Of a DNA stretch of 64,000 nucleotides, positions 48,717 to 59,416 are shown in pieces. Source of the stretch: Chamaecrista fasciculata. Taxonomy: Eukaryota > Streptophyta > Magnoliopsida > Fabales > Fabaceae. The stretch lies in contig QANZ01004375.1 in the NCBI GenBank assembly GCA_003254925.1, positions 1-64,000 of the forward strand. Direction: 5' to 3'. The notes beneath the pieces are model-generated. The model saw only the letters and a program-made list of their open reading frames with translations, did not search any database and was not told the origin of the DNA. The position numbers were made by a program, and so were the translations under genes. Positions within the stretch are counted from its first letter, which is position 1. Each line of letters starts with the position of its first letter.

Positions 48717-50471
48717 ATGGAAGACCATACATTTGTTGTTGGTCAAGAATTCCCTGATGTAAAGGCATTCCGGAATGCCATTAAAGAAGCTGCTATTGCA
48801 CAGCATTTTGAGCTTCATATCATTAAAAGTGACCTGATTCGTTACTTTGCTAAGTGTGCCTCGGATGGCTGTCCATGGCGTATTCGTGCTGTTAAGCTCC
48901 CTAATGCACCAACATTTACCATACGAAGTCTTGAGGGGACTCATACTTGCGGGAGAAATGCACTCAATGGGCACCATCAGGCTTCTGTTGATTGGATTGT
49001 GAGTTTTATAGAGGAAAGATTGCGAGATAACATCAATTATAAACCAAAAGATATTTTAAATGACATCCATAGACAATATGGGATAACTATACCATATAAG
49101 CAAGCTTGGCGTGCAAAAGAACGGGGCCTTGCTGCAATATATGGCTCTTCAGAAGAAGGATATTGCCTACTTCCTCCTTACTGCGAGCAGATAAAGATAA
49201 CTAATCCTGGAAGTTTTGCAGAGGTGTTTACCACTGGTCCAGATAACCGTTTTCAGAGACTTTTTGTTTCCTTTTATGCATCAATTTATGGTTTCCTTAA
49301 TGGTTGTTTGCCCATCATTGGACTTGGTGGAATCCAGCTGAAAAGCAAATATCTTAGCACATTCCTTTCTGCAACTTCTTTCGATGCTGATGGTGGGTTG
49401 TTCCCTCTTGCATTTGGGGTTGTTGATTTGGAAAATGATGAAAGCTGGACCTGGTTTCTCACTGAGTTGCATAAGGTACTTGAGGTTAACACTGAATGCT
49501 TGCCACCAATTATATTTTTGTCAGATGGAAAAAAGGGTATTATAGATTCAGTAAGAAGGAAGTTCCCTAATTCCTTTAATGCATTCTGCATGCGTCACTT
49601 AAGTGAAAGTATTGGCAAAGAGTTCAAGAATTCCAGGCTTGTCCAGCTTCTTTGGAAGGCTGCATATGCCACCACAACCCTTTCCTTTAAAGAAACAATG
49701 GCTGAAATAGAAGAGGTTTCTCCTGAAGCTGCTAAATGGTTACAGCAATTTCATCCTTCCCAGTGGTCTCTTGTATATTTTGCAGGAACCCGATATGGTC
49801 ATCTGTCCTCAAATATTGAGGAGTTCAATAGATGGATTCTTGAAGCCCGGGAATTGCCTATTTATCGGGTCGTTGAGCGGATTCATAGCAAGCTTAAGAC
49901 TGAGTTTGATGACAGACGTTTAAAGAGCAGTTCATGGTTCTCTGTGCTTGCCCCGTCAGCTGAGAAACAAATGATAGATGCTATTAGCCGGGCATCCACA
50001 TATCAGGTCCTCAGATCAGATGAAGTGGAATTCGAGGTTCTCTCAGCCGATCACTCAGATATTGTAAACATCGGTAGCCGCAGCTGCTCCTGCCGTGATT
50101 GGCAGCTATATGGAGTACCATGCTCTCATGCTGCAGCAGCTCTTATCTCATGTCGGAAGGATGTCTATGCCTTTTGTGAGAAGTGTTTTACAGTTGCTAG
50201 TTACAGGGAGACCTATGCAGAGGAAATACATCCAATGCCTGAAAAACTTGAGTGGAGAAAAGCAGACGAGGCTTCTTCAATGGATGATGATACCCCAATG
50301 GTGCGACCACCAAAGTTACGGCGACCACCAGGACGCCCGGAAAAGAAACGAATTTGTGTGGAGGATCTTAATCGCGAGAAACATACAGTACATTGTAGTC
50401 GGTGTAATCAAACTGGACATTACAAGACAACATGCAAAGCAGAGATGATTAATAGTATAGAACAGTTTTAG
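48717..50471 (+). CDS. MUSTANG-like domesticated Mutator transposase
   Basis: A 584-residue, intron-free reading frame. Order of domains: Mutator N-terminal zinc-binding region (about 4-80, with C47, C52, C78 and H76), MULE transposase core (about 180-380), SWIM zinc finger C457-x-C459-x9-C469-x-H471, an AT-hook-like RRPPGRPEKKR (536-545), and a C-terminal knuckle CSRCNQTGHYKTTC (560-573). It matches plant MUSTANG proteins, transposase-derived host genes thought to regulate transcription, as does the related FAR1/FHY3 family. The usual first catalytic Asp of the lDG motif is glycine here (LGGIQLKSKY, G204), whereas Asp270 (FLSDG) and the Glu368/369 pair (NIEEFN) remain. I see no terminal inverted repeats around the gene. 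The intact long frame and missing Asp argue for domestication, not an active transposon. Exact orthologue not assigned; likely nuclear. Confidence 0.9.
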   Translation: MEDHTFVVGQEFPDVKAFRNAIKEAAIAQHFELHIIKSDLIRYFAKCASDGCPWRIRAVKLPNAPTFTIRSLEGTHTCGRNALNGHHQASVDWIVSFIEERLRDNINYKPKDILNDIHRQYGITIPYKQAWRAKERGLAAIYGSSEEGYCLLPPYCEQIKITNPGSFAEVFTTGPDNRFQRLFVSFYASIYGFLNGCLPIIGLGGIQLKSKYLSTFLSATSFDADGGLFPLAFGVVDLENDESWTWFLTELHKVLEVNTECLPPIIFLSDGKKGIIDSVRRKFPNSFNAFCMRHLSESIGKEFKNSRLVQLLWKAAYATTTLSFKETMAEIEEVSPEAAKWLQQFHPSQWSLVYFAGTRYGHLSSNIEEFNRWILEARELPIYRVVERIHSKLKTEFDDRRLKSSSWFSVLAPSAEKQMIDAISRASTYQVLRSDEVEFEVLSADHSDIVNIGSRSCSCRDWQLYGVPCSHAAAALISCRKDVYAFCEKCFTVASYRETYAEEIHPMPEKLEWRKADEASSMDDDTPMVRPPKLRRPPGRPEKKRICVEDLNREKHTVHCSRCNQTGHYKTTCKAEMINSIEQF

Positions 50472-51607
50472 GTGTCTCATTTTATAATATGTAGGTCACA
50501 TGAACTAGTATGATTTGCGTCTGAGATGCAATGTTGGGATATACGAGTTTAGAGGTTATGTTAGAAAGGTATTCCACGTGTGTAAACTAGTGTAATTTTA
50601 AAGTTTGGCAGGCATGTAATCAAAAGTCATCAAGCCACATCATCCCTAAGTTCTAGGCATTGTATAGTTTGTCAACTAAATGTAAAGTAAAGGCTCCGGA
50701 TGAAACACAAAGGATGATATACAAGTGCTTATTATTTTTTTTTTTTAAATTTCAGATCAGCCAGGGATTCCAACACATAAGTCATGTTTGGATTATAACA
50801 TTTCAAGGACTAATCAACGAATATATTATTTAATTCTTTAGAGTGATTAAATTGTTTTTTTAATATTTCAGATATTAATATCAAGTTGTCAATTCATTAA
50901 TTTTTTTTAAGGATTAAGTTGCTAATTTACGCTTTAAAAATTAAATAAACTTAAATATAAAATCAATTGAACAAATAAATTAATTAATTGTAAATAAAAT
51001 TCTTTTTCATTATTCAAAAATATTTTTTTATTTATTTTTATTTTAAAAATATGACTTAAATATGATATGAAATTCATGTAAAAATGTGTGTTTAATATTC
51101 TCTCTTTATCATGATTGGAAAAGCATCAAATTTTTACCACATGTAAATATTTTTTTTGAAAAACCTTATAGCAAAGATATAAAAAAACTTTATCTAAGTA
51201 TTTCTCTATGCAAAATATCCAAAATTTGATGTGTATGTCCATAACATTGAACATTTTTGCCTCTCCACGGGGGACCTCAACATTTTTATTTTGGCCTGGA
51301 GGGGCCTCAACATATATGTGTGTGTATATATATATATAATTTAGCTTAAACTCTTTTGATAAAAAAAGGATATAAGATTTGTTCAAAATTCAAACCAACG
51401 AATTTTATAATACCGAAAATCAAAATAATATAATCAATGTATTAAACATCTCAATTTCGCAAAATTTTCGAGAATCTAATATTCACAATATTAAAAAAAA
51501 AATAAAACTCAAAAAGTAACACACTAATATTATCCAACAATGACACAAAACCGACAAAACATAAATTCTCACGGGAGAAAAAAAGAAAAGAAAAGACAGT
51601 TGGTAAT
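50472..51607. other. Tail-to-tail spacer
   Basis: 3' flanks of the MUSTANG-like and GH3 genes. AT-rich. A short GC-rich patch with CCTCAACAT repeated occurs at 51264-51312. No gene seen. Confidence 0.5.
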
Positions 51608-54535
51608 TTAAACGGCCTTAGTTGGTTTAGTAGTAAGACCAAAGCCATAGGGAAAGAGAGGATCATAATGAGCATCTCCCACATTCATAGGCAATTGATC
51701 AACAGTCTTAAACCATGTCCTAGGAAGCTTCCCACTGAAACCATAGTCACCAAACAAAACATCAGCCACACCTTGTCCTTCTGAACCAGGAAGCCACGCA
51801 GCCACAAGTGCGTCTATGGATTCAAGATATGGTTCCATCACCACAGGCCGACCAGAGACAACCACAACCACACACTTCACTGATCCACACACATTATGGA
51901 TTGTGGTCGGACCAGGTTCCGGGATTGTCAAGTTCAAGTTGTCACCTGCTGTTTCTGCGTATGGGGGTTCGCCTACTACAACTATGGCGTATGAGAAATT
52001 GTTGGACTTTATGAATTCTGTGTCTGGATTCTCCTTGTAGACTACCTTTGTTTCTGGATCCACAGTGTTGTTAATAGCAGAGAGAATTGTGGTGCCACTA
52101 GTGTGGTTGTTTCCATTAACGCCTTGCCATTCAATAGTCCAACCACCACATTGATATCCAAGGTTATCTGCATGGCTTCCAGCAACAAGTATTTTCTTAG
52201 CCTTCTTAGGAAGAGGCAGCAATTGATTATCGGCAGATTCACCATTCTTCAATAGGACCTGTGATTTCCTCACAGCTTCTCTGGCCAATTCTCTATGTTC
52301 CTGTCAAAATATATGGTGGTGCAAATGAAAAATATATGAGAATGAAAAGAAGCATAAAATTTGGGGTTGAAAGAGATGACCAAAGAGAAAAAAGAGAGAA
52401 GAATGAATGACTAACATGACTTCCAAGCTCATGGACTAGGCTCTTATCAGCCAATGGGCTTTCAAAAAGACCCATCACAAACTTGACCCTCAAGATTCTC
52501 CTCACAGCATCATCAATTCGGCTCATAGGTATGACATTGTTCTTCACCAATGTGGTTAGCTCATCTATGAACTCTGTGTAGTTCATGGGAACCATTATCT
52601 GCAATATTAGAAGCATTACAAGTTATTGCAAGGCGACCTTTTCCTTTACTAAAATATTTTATTTTCTTTAAAAAACTTATGTAAACTGGCCTATAGAATT
52701 AATTAATTACCATATCAATCCCGGCAGAAACTCCTGCTTGAATGGAATATGTGTAGTTAGCATGAGGTGGTGAAGTTATCCTGTCAATTCCTTCCCAATC
52801 GGATATAACAAATCCCTGTGACAAAATAAACCATAGTTACAAGTAATGTCCGAGTTCAAACTTCAAATTTTAAAATTACAAATATCAATGAATGAACTAT
52901 ATATGAAATTTCTTTACCCTGAATTTGAGTGCGTTTTTGAGAAAACCAGTGATTAGAGCGCGGTTAGCATGCATCTTGCGTCCATTCCAGCTTGAGTAAG
53001 AGACCATCACTGTTGAAACGCCCTTGATGATTGAGTCGTAGTAAGCTGGCATGTGAATGCTGAACAATCCTTCACCGTCAATTATTGTGTTATTCTCATT
53101 GATTCCATGTGTAGTTCCACCATCACCCACATAATGCTTAGCGCAAGCTGCAACATTCTTGCTGCACAAGGAATTAAGTATCATCATCAATAAAGAGCTT
53201 ATTATAACAGAATGAATTTCAATTTTCAAGTAATTACATAATTAATTAAAGATATATATCAAAGAGGTCGATGGAATTCTTACTTTCCAGCAACAAATGG
53301 AACACCCTTGCGTGAATCTGCAGGCAAATCTCCTTGAAGTCCAGGAATAACCTCTGTCATGGCTTGAACCAATTTGTGATCTTCACTGTAACTTTCATAA
53401 CACCTACCCCACCTGGGATCTCTACACACCTATATATACATATAAAGGCATCATCATAATCCATAACCCATTTAATTAACTCAATGATCATGAACAACAT
53501 ATTTTGGGTTTCTGAAATTACCGCAATACAAGGTGCAAAGGCGTATTGAATTCCTGTAGCTCTAACTTCAAGTGCTGTTGCAGCACCAATCTTCTTCACA
53601 AGTTGAGGATCCCTGTTTTCTCATAGGCAAATTAACTCCATCATCATAACTCATAAGGTACAGAAGAAAGTACTGTACACTAATTTTAAAATATATATTT
53701 TTTAATTATAAGATGATACATAAATATTTTTTGGTTTGATCCTTAAAATTTTCAATTTGTTCATTGTTACTATTGTTAGTGTTTAAGTAAGAGATAACGT
53801 AAAAAATCAGACGAAATCACAATAAGGACTAACGATGGAACAAATTAAAAATTTCAAAAAGCAAAAAGAACAAAAATTACTTTTAAGGACCAAAAAGGAA
53901 TTCACCCTATACTTTGGGGACCAATATGAGATTTTGACCATATTTTATTTTATCCTTTTGGACATAATTCAATAATGCATATAAAAACAAAATTACCTAG
54001 TAGCACCGAGAGCAACATTGTGAGGGAAGATGGTAGCCTTATAAACATTATTATGACCATGAACAGCATCAATTCCATAAATCATAGGAATCCCAAGCCT
54101 CGTCGATAAAGAACCGTTTTGAAAATCATTCACCATATCAATCCAGTCCTCTGCACTTGCCTGCATTTTCGGTACACTCCCTCCTCCACTCAGCACACTC
54201 CCTGCAAAACGACACCACATCGTATCGATCAAAACATTAATTACCAATAGAAACAGAAGCAAATAAATTTAAGAAGAAAATTGAAAGAGACATTATTAAT
54301 TACCAATAAAATACTTGTTCATGACTTCAGACGAAGCCACTTTTCGATCAATCTGAACCATCTGCCCGATTTTCTCTTCAAGAGTCATCCTCTTCATTAG
54401 ATCCTTGATTCGCACATTCAATGGCAGATTTGGATCTTTGTATTTCACATGCTCTGATGACTCTGTCATCGCAAATAGAGAACAACATTGAACCATCACA
54501 AGCAACCAAACTAGAATTATTCCGATTCTCGCCAT
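51608..54535 (-). CDS. Glycoside hydrolase family 3 beta-glucan exohydrolase/beta-glucosidase
   Basis: Secreted cell-wall enzyme that removes glucose from beta-glucans or glucosides. Exons: 54304-54535, 53997-54201, 53522-53612, 53284-53429, 52918-53161, 52711-52815, 52416-52598, 51608-52300; 1899 nt, 632 aa. A signal peptide covers about residues 1-23. The N-terminal barrel domain holds [19 protein letters not shown] and the nucleophile Asp312 in GFVISDWEG. The C-terminal domain begins near residue 400 and carries GGWTIEWQG and the [12 protein letters not shown] block (E513/E518) that supplies the acid/base Glu in barley ExoI. It ends with YPFGFGL-type sequence (FPYGFGLTT). Length agrees with plant GH3 exohydrolases. 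A leader intron between about 54792 and 54568 is suggested by donor and acceptor-like sites. Substrate cannot be fixed from sequence. Confidence 0.95.
53690..53945. repeat. Degraded foldback-family repeat in GH3 intron 2
   Basis: Contains TTTGATCCTTAAAATTTTC on the left and, inverted, AAGGACCAAAAAGG with a right end TTTGGGGACCAATATGAGATTTTGACC. The same right-end motif GAGATTTTGACC occurs at about 35905-35916. It belongs to the TTTTGGTCC family but its left end is eroded. Confidence 0.55.
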
Positions 54536-54879
54536 TATTGCTTCTTCTCCTTAATAACTTCACACTGTGAAATCAGAACAGAGTTAGGTCAGATACAGAG
54601 AATCAATCAATTTATAATGCTCTGTATATGAATGATTGAACATCGACGGTTCAATTCAGTCAAAGCCGAAAAACAGAAAACGGTTGATTGTATAAAAAAA
54701 TTAAGACCAAAAGTACTGTTTGGCTGATTTTCCGGGAAAATAATTGTAGAAACAAGAAGAAAGGAAGACTAAATTACGAGAGTGAAGAAACATACGTTGC
54801 TAGAGAGAGAGAGAGAGAGATTTCTCTCCAAGAACGCCGAATCGTCGTTTGCGAATTCAGAAGCAAGTCGAGAGCGATC

Positions 54880-54887
54880 TATTTATA
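54880..54887 (-). promoter_or_regulatory. Putative TATA box of the GH3 gene
   Basis: TATAAATA on the minus strand, inside CTATAAATAGATC, about 345 bp upstream of the ATG. A (GA)n tract at 54801-54819 lies just downstream in the presumed leader, as is common in plant leaders. Confidence 0.5.
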
Positions 54888-57148
54888 GACTGAGAAAGAG
54901 TGTGCATGAACGTATTATACACGCGTTATTTATCTTATCTATAATATTATGCATATCAAAAGATATTTTAAATTTATATTTCAAAAACGAATAAAAAATA
55001 TTTGATAAAGTTTGAATCTGCTTGATTCTGTTCTTACTTTTTTAAAAGTCTAGAAATCTTATTAGATAATATAAGATTTTACAACAATTATGAAAAATAT
55101 ATATATTATTTTTTAAAGTTCAAAATACAGAATCAGAAATTTAATATTTAAAGAATATTTTCATAAATATATTTAAAAATTTAATTAGATTAAATATAGA
55201 GTAACATTCCAGGTGAATAACCTTTTATAGATATATAGAAATAGATAAATATAATATAATATAATTAATGTATATATATATAGATATAGATATAGATAGA
55301 TATCTAATATAACTAATGTAAAATTATATAACAGAATATATTTTCTATTCTTCAAATTTAAATGATTTGAAATGATTAAAATTCAAAAGTACACTTTATC
55401 TAGCTAATTATCTTTGAGATATATTATTGCATTGATCTTCTTTCTAGTTTTATAAGGAATGCTATATGATCCACGTATGAATTTATTTAAAAATTAAAAA
55501 TTAAAACTTAAAATGATATCTAGGAGAAAATCATATATATCTTATGTCAGCAATTGATTGAACAAAGTTCTAGATATAATGGTATTATTATTATGTTTAT
55601 TTATATATTTATAATATTGATGGAATAGACTTGTGATTTTAATTTTTTATCCTTTTTTTTTATCTTGAAACTTTTAATCTTTGTTAAATCAATAAAAGTT
55701 TAAAGATAGCACTCACAGAATTATAGAGATATGTCAAGAGCATTATTCAAAAAGATTTTGCTTAAAAGAGAGGCGATTGCTTTTGCAACACATCTCGAGG
55801 TTGAAAAGCCTCCTCCAACAGCGCAGAGGGCGGTTGCAAAAACAATCTTCTTTTTTGTAGCACTGTCCTTATTCTAAATTAGGATGTGAGATAGCACTTT
55901 ACTAGAGTCTGATCAGACTCAAAATACTCATTATAAAATTAAATTAATTTAATTTAAGATAATTAGATTTTCATTAGTATTACTTGAATAAAATAATGAT
56001 ATAATCAAATTTTATTAGTTTAATTTTAAGATGTAAGTTTGGTTGTGATATATCTTATCCAAATATGCTATATCTTATCCAACTTTTCTTTCCTTATATA
56101 AAAAATATCTTATCCAAATTAAATTAACTTTTTTAATATGAATCATATTTTATATAAATTTATAAACCATTAAAATCTAATATAAGAAATAAATCTATAA
56201 ACTTTATTCACTTTCTAAAGTTTTTAGATTTCATTTAATTACTTCAATTTTGTTATGATTTATATAGAAACTTAATATTTTATCAATTGATTATAGTTTT
56301 TAATTAAATTGATGTTTCATTGATATTTTTTAATTCATGAATCTTATTTAAAATTATAGGAAGTTAAAAAATATAAAAAAAACGATAAAATAAGAGTAAA
56401 ATTTAAATGCATCGGTACAATATTTAAATATTTTGTACCTAGAAACTAGAGTCCAAGGCTATATATGTAAAGATTCATTATATTTTGGACTTAAGTTGTT
56501 GAATATAATGTAGGTTTTCATTTTGAGTGAATCTAATCATTATTGGAATTTTATATTTAAGATTCACTAGTGTTGTAATTAGTTAAATGTTGATTTATTT
56601 TTTTTAAAGCCCAATAGTGTTATAACTTTTAAGACTGATATATTAATTGGGCTTATTGTTTTAAAGCCCATGAGGGCTTTATTATTTTGGAATTAAGGTT
56701 TTTCAATGTCTAATTAAATGTGTTTATAGGATTTTTTGTGACACACATTTAGGTGGATAGAAAAGTTTGGCTGACCTATAGCTCTATTGTGGCACGAAAA
56801 AGGGAAGGGAATATAGCTTGGAAACCCTAGTTTCATCATCATCAAGGAGTCTTTTCTTCTTCTCTACTTCTTTTATTGAGTTTGTTGTTTTGATAACTAT
56901 TGGTTAGTTAAATTTTCGATTCTCTAAGATTATTAACTCTTAATATTATAGTTTATTATGATTATGTTATTATATCTGTATGATTATGAATTCAATTAAT
57001 TAGTTTATTTTCTTATCTTTTTTAATTATCTACCAAGTTAGAGTTTAAAGGTTACTTTAATTGAGGCTTTACAAAGATATGGGTTAAATTGTCTCTAAAT
57101 TCTTATCATTGATATAATTTATTTATAGGATTGAAATATAGGAGAATT

Positions 57149-57360
57149 GTTAAGACATATAGTTAATTGTAATTAGCTATTCTTACTTTATAGTTCTTGT
57201 ACAGCTGTAATTCTTTATCATCTGTTTACACGTGTATGGCTAGCGTGTAATATTCTATTTGTAACCCTTACCTGATAGGATTTTGTATTTAGTATAAATA
57301 CAAAAGCTGCTGGAGGTTCTTTTGACAGCCGCTACAATATTCACTCACCCAAAAGGTCTT
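57149..57360 (+). mobile_element. Possible fossil copia-type LTR fragment
   Basis: Starts TGTTAAGACATATAG, contains GTACAGCTGTAATTC, a TATAAATA box at about 57293 followed by pyrimidine-rich sequence; this layout resembles short Ty1/copia long terminal repeats. No second repeat, target duplication or coding part was seen. Probably an old solo or truncated LTR. Confidence 0.4.
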
Positions 57361-57853
57361 TCATTTATTTTTCTCTATAGAATTAACCTATATGAACATA
57401 TTAGTAGGGCAACTAGTTTACCATATACATATAAAAGAATTAATTATTTAAGTTTAATACGTTTATATAAGATAAGACTGACAAGAAATAAGTAATAACA
57501 AACTGAAAATACTCAAATCAGATTAATTTGAGACAATACTTAGTACTCAAATCATAATACATATTAATACTATTGAGATAGTATAAATTTCTATCAAATC
57601 CCTATATTATATTAATGGATTTTGGTTAGATTAGATTGAAGTGATTAACTGTAATTAGAAAAGGTTAATTTTGCTGACCTGGAGGCCGTCGGAGTACATA
57701 ATAAAACTACGTTTATAGTTTTACATAACCGTGATTAACTAATCATCACAGGGAAATGGAAATAGAATATTATATTATTATATTCGGATTTGGGATGTCA
57801 GTGTCATTGTCGTTGCTTTTGAGTTGTGACTATATTTTGCTTATTTTTATTTA

Positions 57854-58253
57854 GGGTAAATTACACTTTGGTACCCTGTGGTTTTACCCTATTTCACTTT
57901 GGTACCCTGTGGTTTGAAACTTGACACTTTGGTACCCTGTGGTATTCTCCTTTAATACTTTGGTACCCTTTGGAGCTATTTTGTAATTTTAACCATAATA
58001 AATTTTGCAAAAATTACATATTGACCCCTAAATTTTTTTTAAAGTTTTCATTTTAGTCCCTAGATAATATGTATCTAGGGACCTATTTGTAATTTTTTAA
58101 AAACTTTTTGGGGTCAATATGTAATTTTTGCAAAATTTATCATGGTTAAAATTACAAAATAACTCCAAAGGGTACCAAAGTGTTAATGGAGAATACCACA
58201 GGGTACCAAAGTGTCAAGTTTCAAACCACAGGGTACCAAAGTGTAATTTACCC
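57854..58253. mobile_element. Long foldback element, 400 bp, with 9-bp target duplication
   Basis: Flanked by perfect TTTTATTTA duplications (57845-57853 and 58254-58262). The ends are GGGTAAATTACACTTTGGTA and its exact inverse; almost the entire element is one inverted repeat with arms of ~190 bp and a short centre around 58050-58070. Each arm carries three copies of CACTTTGGTACCCTGTGGT. A 9-bp duplication is typical of Mutator-like insertion. No coding capacity; the 104-codon frame at 58128-58442 is incidental. Confidence 0.92.
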
Positions 58254-59416
58254 TTTTATTTATTTCTATATTGCTTTCTGTTCTATAAACTGACAATCTG
58301 TCTATCTCAAAACCTGTCAATGCAATTTAGCTGTCTTGCTTGTTGCTACCAAAGGATTATTTTAAACCCAAAAAAAAAAATAGTAATAAGTAAACAATTA
58401 AAAACAAACCAGATCAGTCCGTGTCCAAGCTTGAAAAATTAATCCCATTTGCGGCTTTACATGTCTATTTAGAAAAGTAGATATTCTTTTCAATTGTTAA
58501 TATGTAATACACATTACACAGTTACACACTATGACACTAACACAAGTAACTTTGCTGTTTTAAATTTTAAAATTATAAAAAGATAAATAATTTTAAATTT
58601 ATTATGCATAAGAAATAATCTAAAATGAAAAAAAAAATTAAATTATCAAATTTATAAATAATAGGATTACAAAGTTATTTGTTATTTATAGTTGTATTCT
58701 TAAAATACTTTATACATTTTATAATACACAATTTTTATTAGAATGACAAAAAAGTCAAACAAATATAATATTGTTTTTGGTATTATGATTTTAAAGCCAA
58801 ATTATCAAAAACTTCAAAATCATATCAAGACTTAAATTCCGTTTCCCAGCTGATGACCTAAACTTTGGAAAAAGATTTGAAAGCGTCATAAGATTACTCC
58901 CATTTGTCGGACCGTCATGCTTAGCTTTATTGCTGATTAAAATAATCAAAACAAACTTCATTATTTCATTCATCCATACGAAACTTATCTTATACAAATA
59001 TACTAATATTTGGTAATAGAAACAACGGCAATCATGATAAGAAGACAAGAACACTGGTTATTGTACACGTTTTGGAATGACTTACCTCAACCACACAATC
59101 AAGACAAGCAAACAGAAACAGGTATGATATGAAAGCACACGTTGATTACTTGATTTGCTGGCGCTCATCATTTTGCTTGACGCCTTTGAAAGTTGAAACA
59201 ACTAATATTTGATGTAGAAGCACAAAGACTAGTTGGTACATTCTCATCCCTACCCTATTCGCTGATTTTGCCTTATTACCTTCTATTCTAATCACATTGC
59301 TCATCTCATTTCAAATGTTTTCACCCCTAAATTATAATATCTATAAAGGTGAATCAACAAGACAACTCGAATTTTTCTTCATTATCTGTACAAAAGACAG
59401 CTTCTGGAAGCTCTGG

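Larger units (their letters stand above)
54888..59416. other. Gene-free spacer between the GH3 and CBS/DUF21 genes
   Basis: Contains the GH3 promoter at its left edge and the 3' flank of the CBS/DUF21 gene at its right edge. It is AT-rich with TA/GATA microsatellites near 55270-55300. A possible CACTA-like inverted piece is at about 55770-55866, a possible LTR fossil at 57149-57360 and a full foldback element at 57854-58253. No protein gene is supported. Confidence 0.5.

Noticed and set aside
48717-50471. An active Mutator transposon
   Set aside because: No terminal inverted repeats or flanking duplications were noticed around the gene, and the first catalytic Asp is missing.
42219-54535. 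A triterpenoid or saponin gene cluster (squalene epoxidase plus glucosidase)
   Set aside because: The GH3 enzyme is of the cell-wall exohydrolase type, no oxidosqualene cyclase, P450 or glycosyltransferase lies nearby, and a transposase-derived gene sits between them.
55730-55866. Possible CACTA transposon end with inverted GCAATTGC-like arms
   Set aside because: Only one end resembles CACTACAAGAAA and no target duplication was found, so it is not listed as an element.
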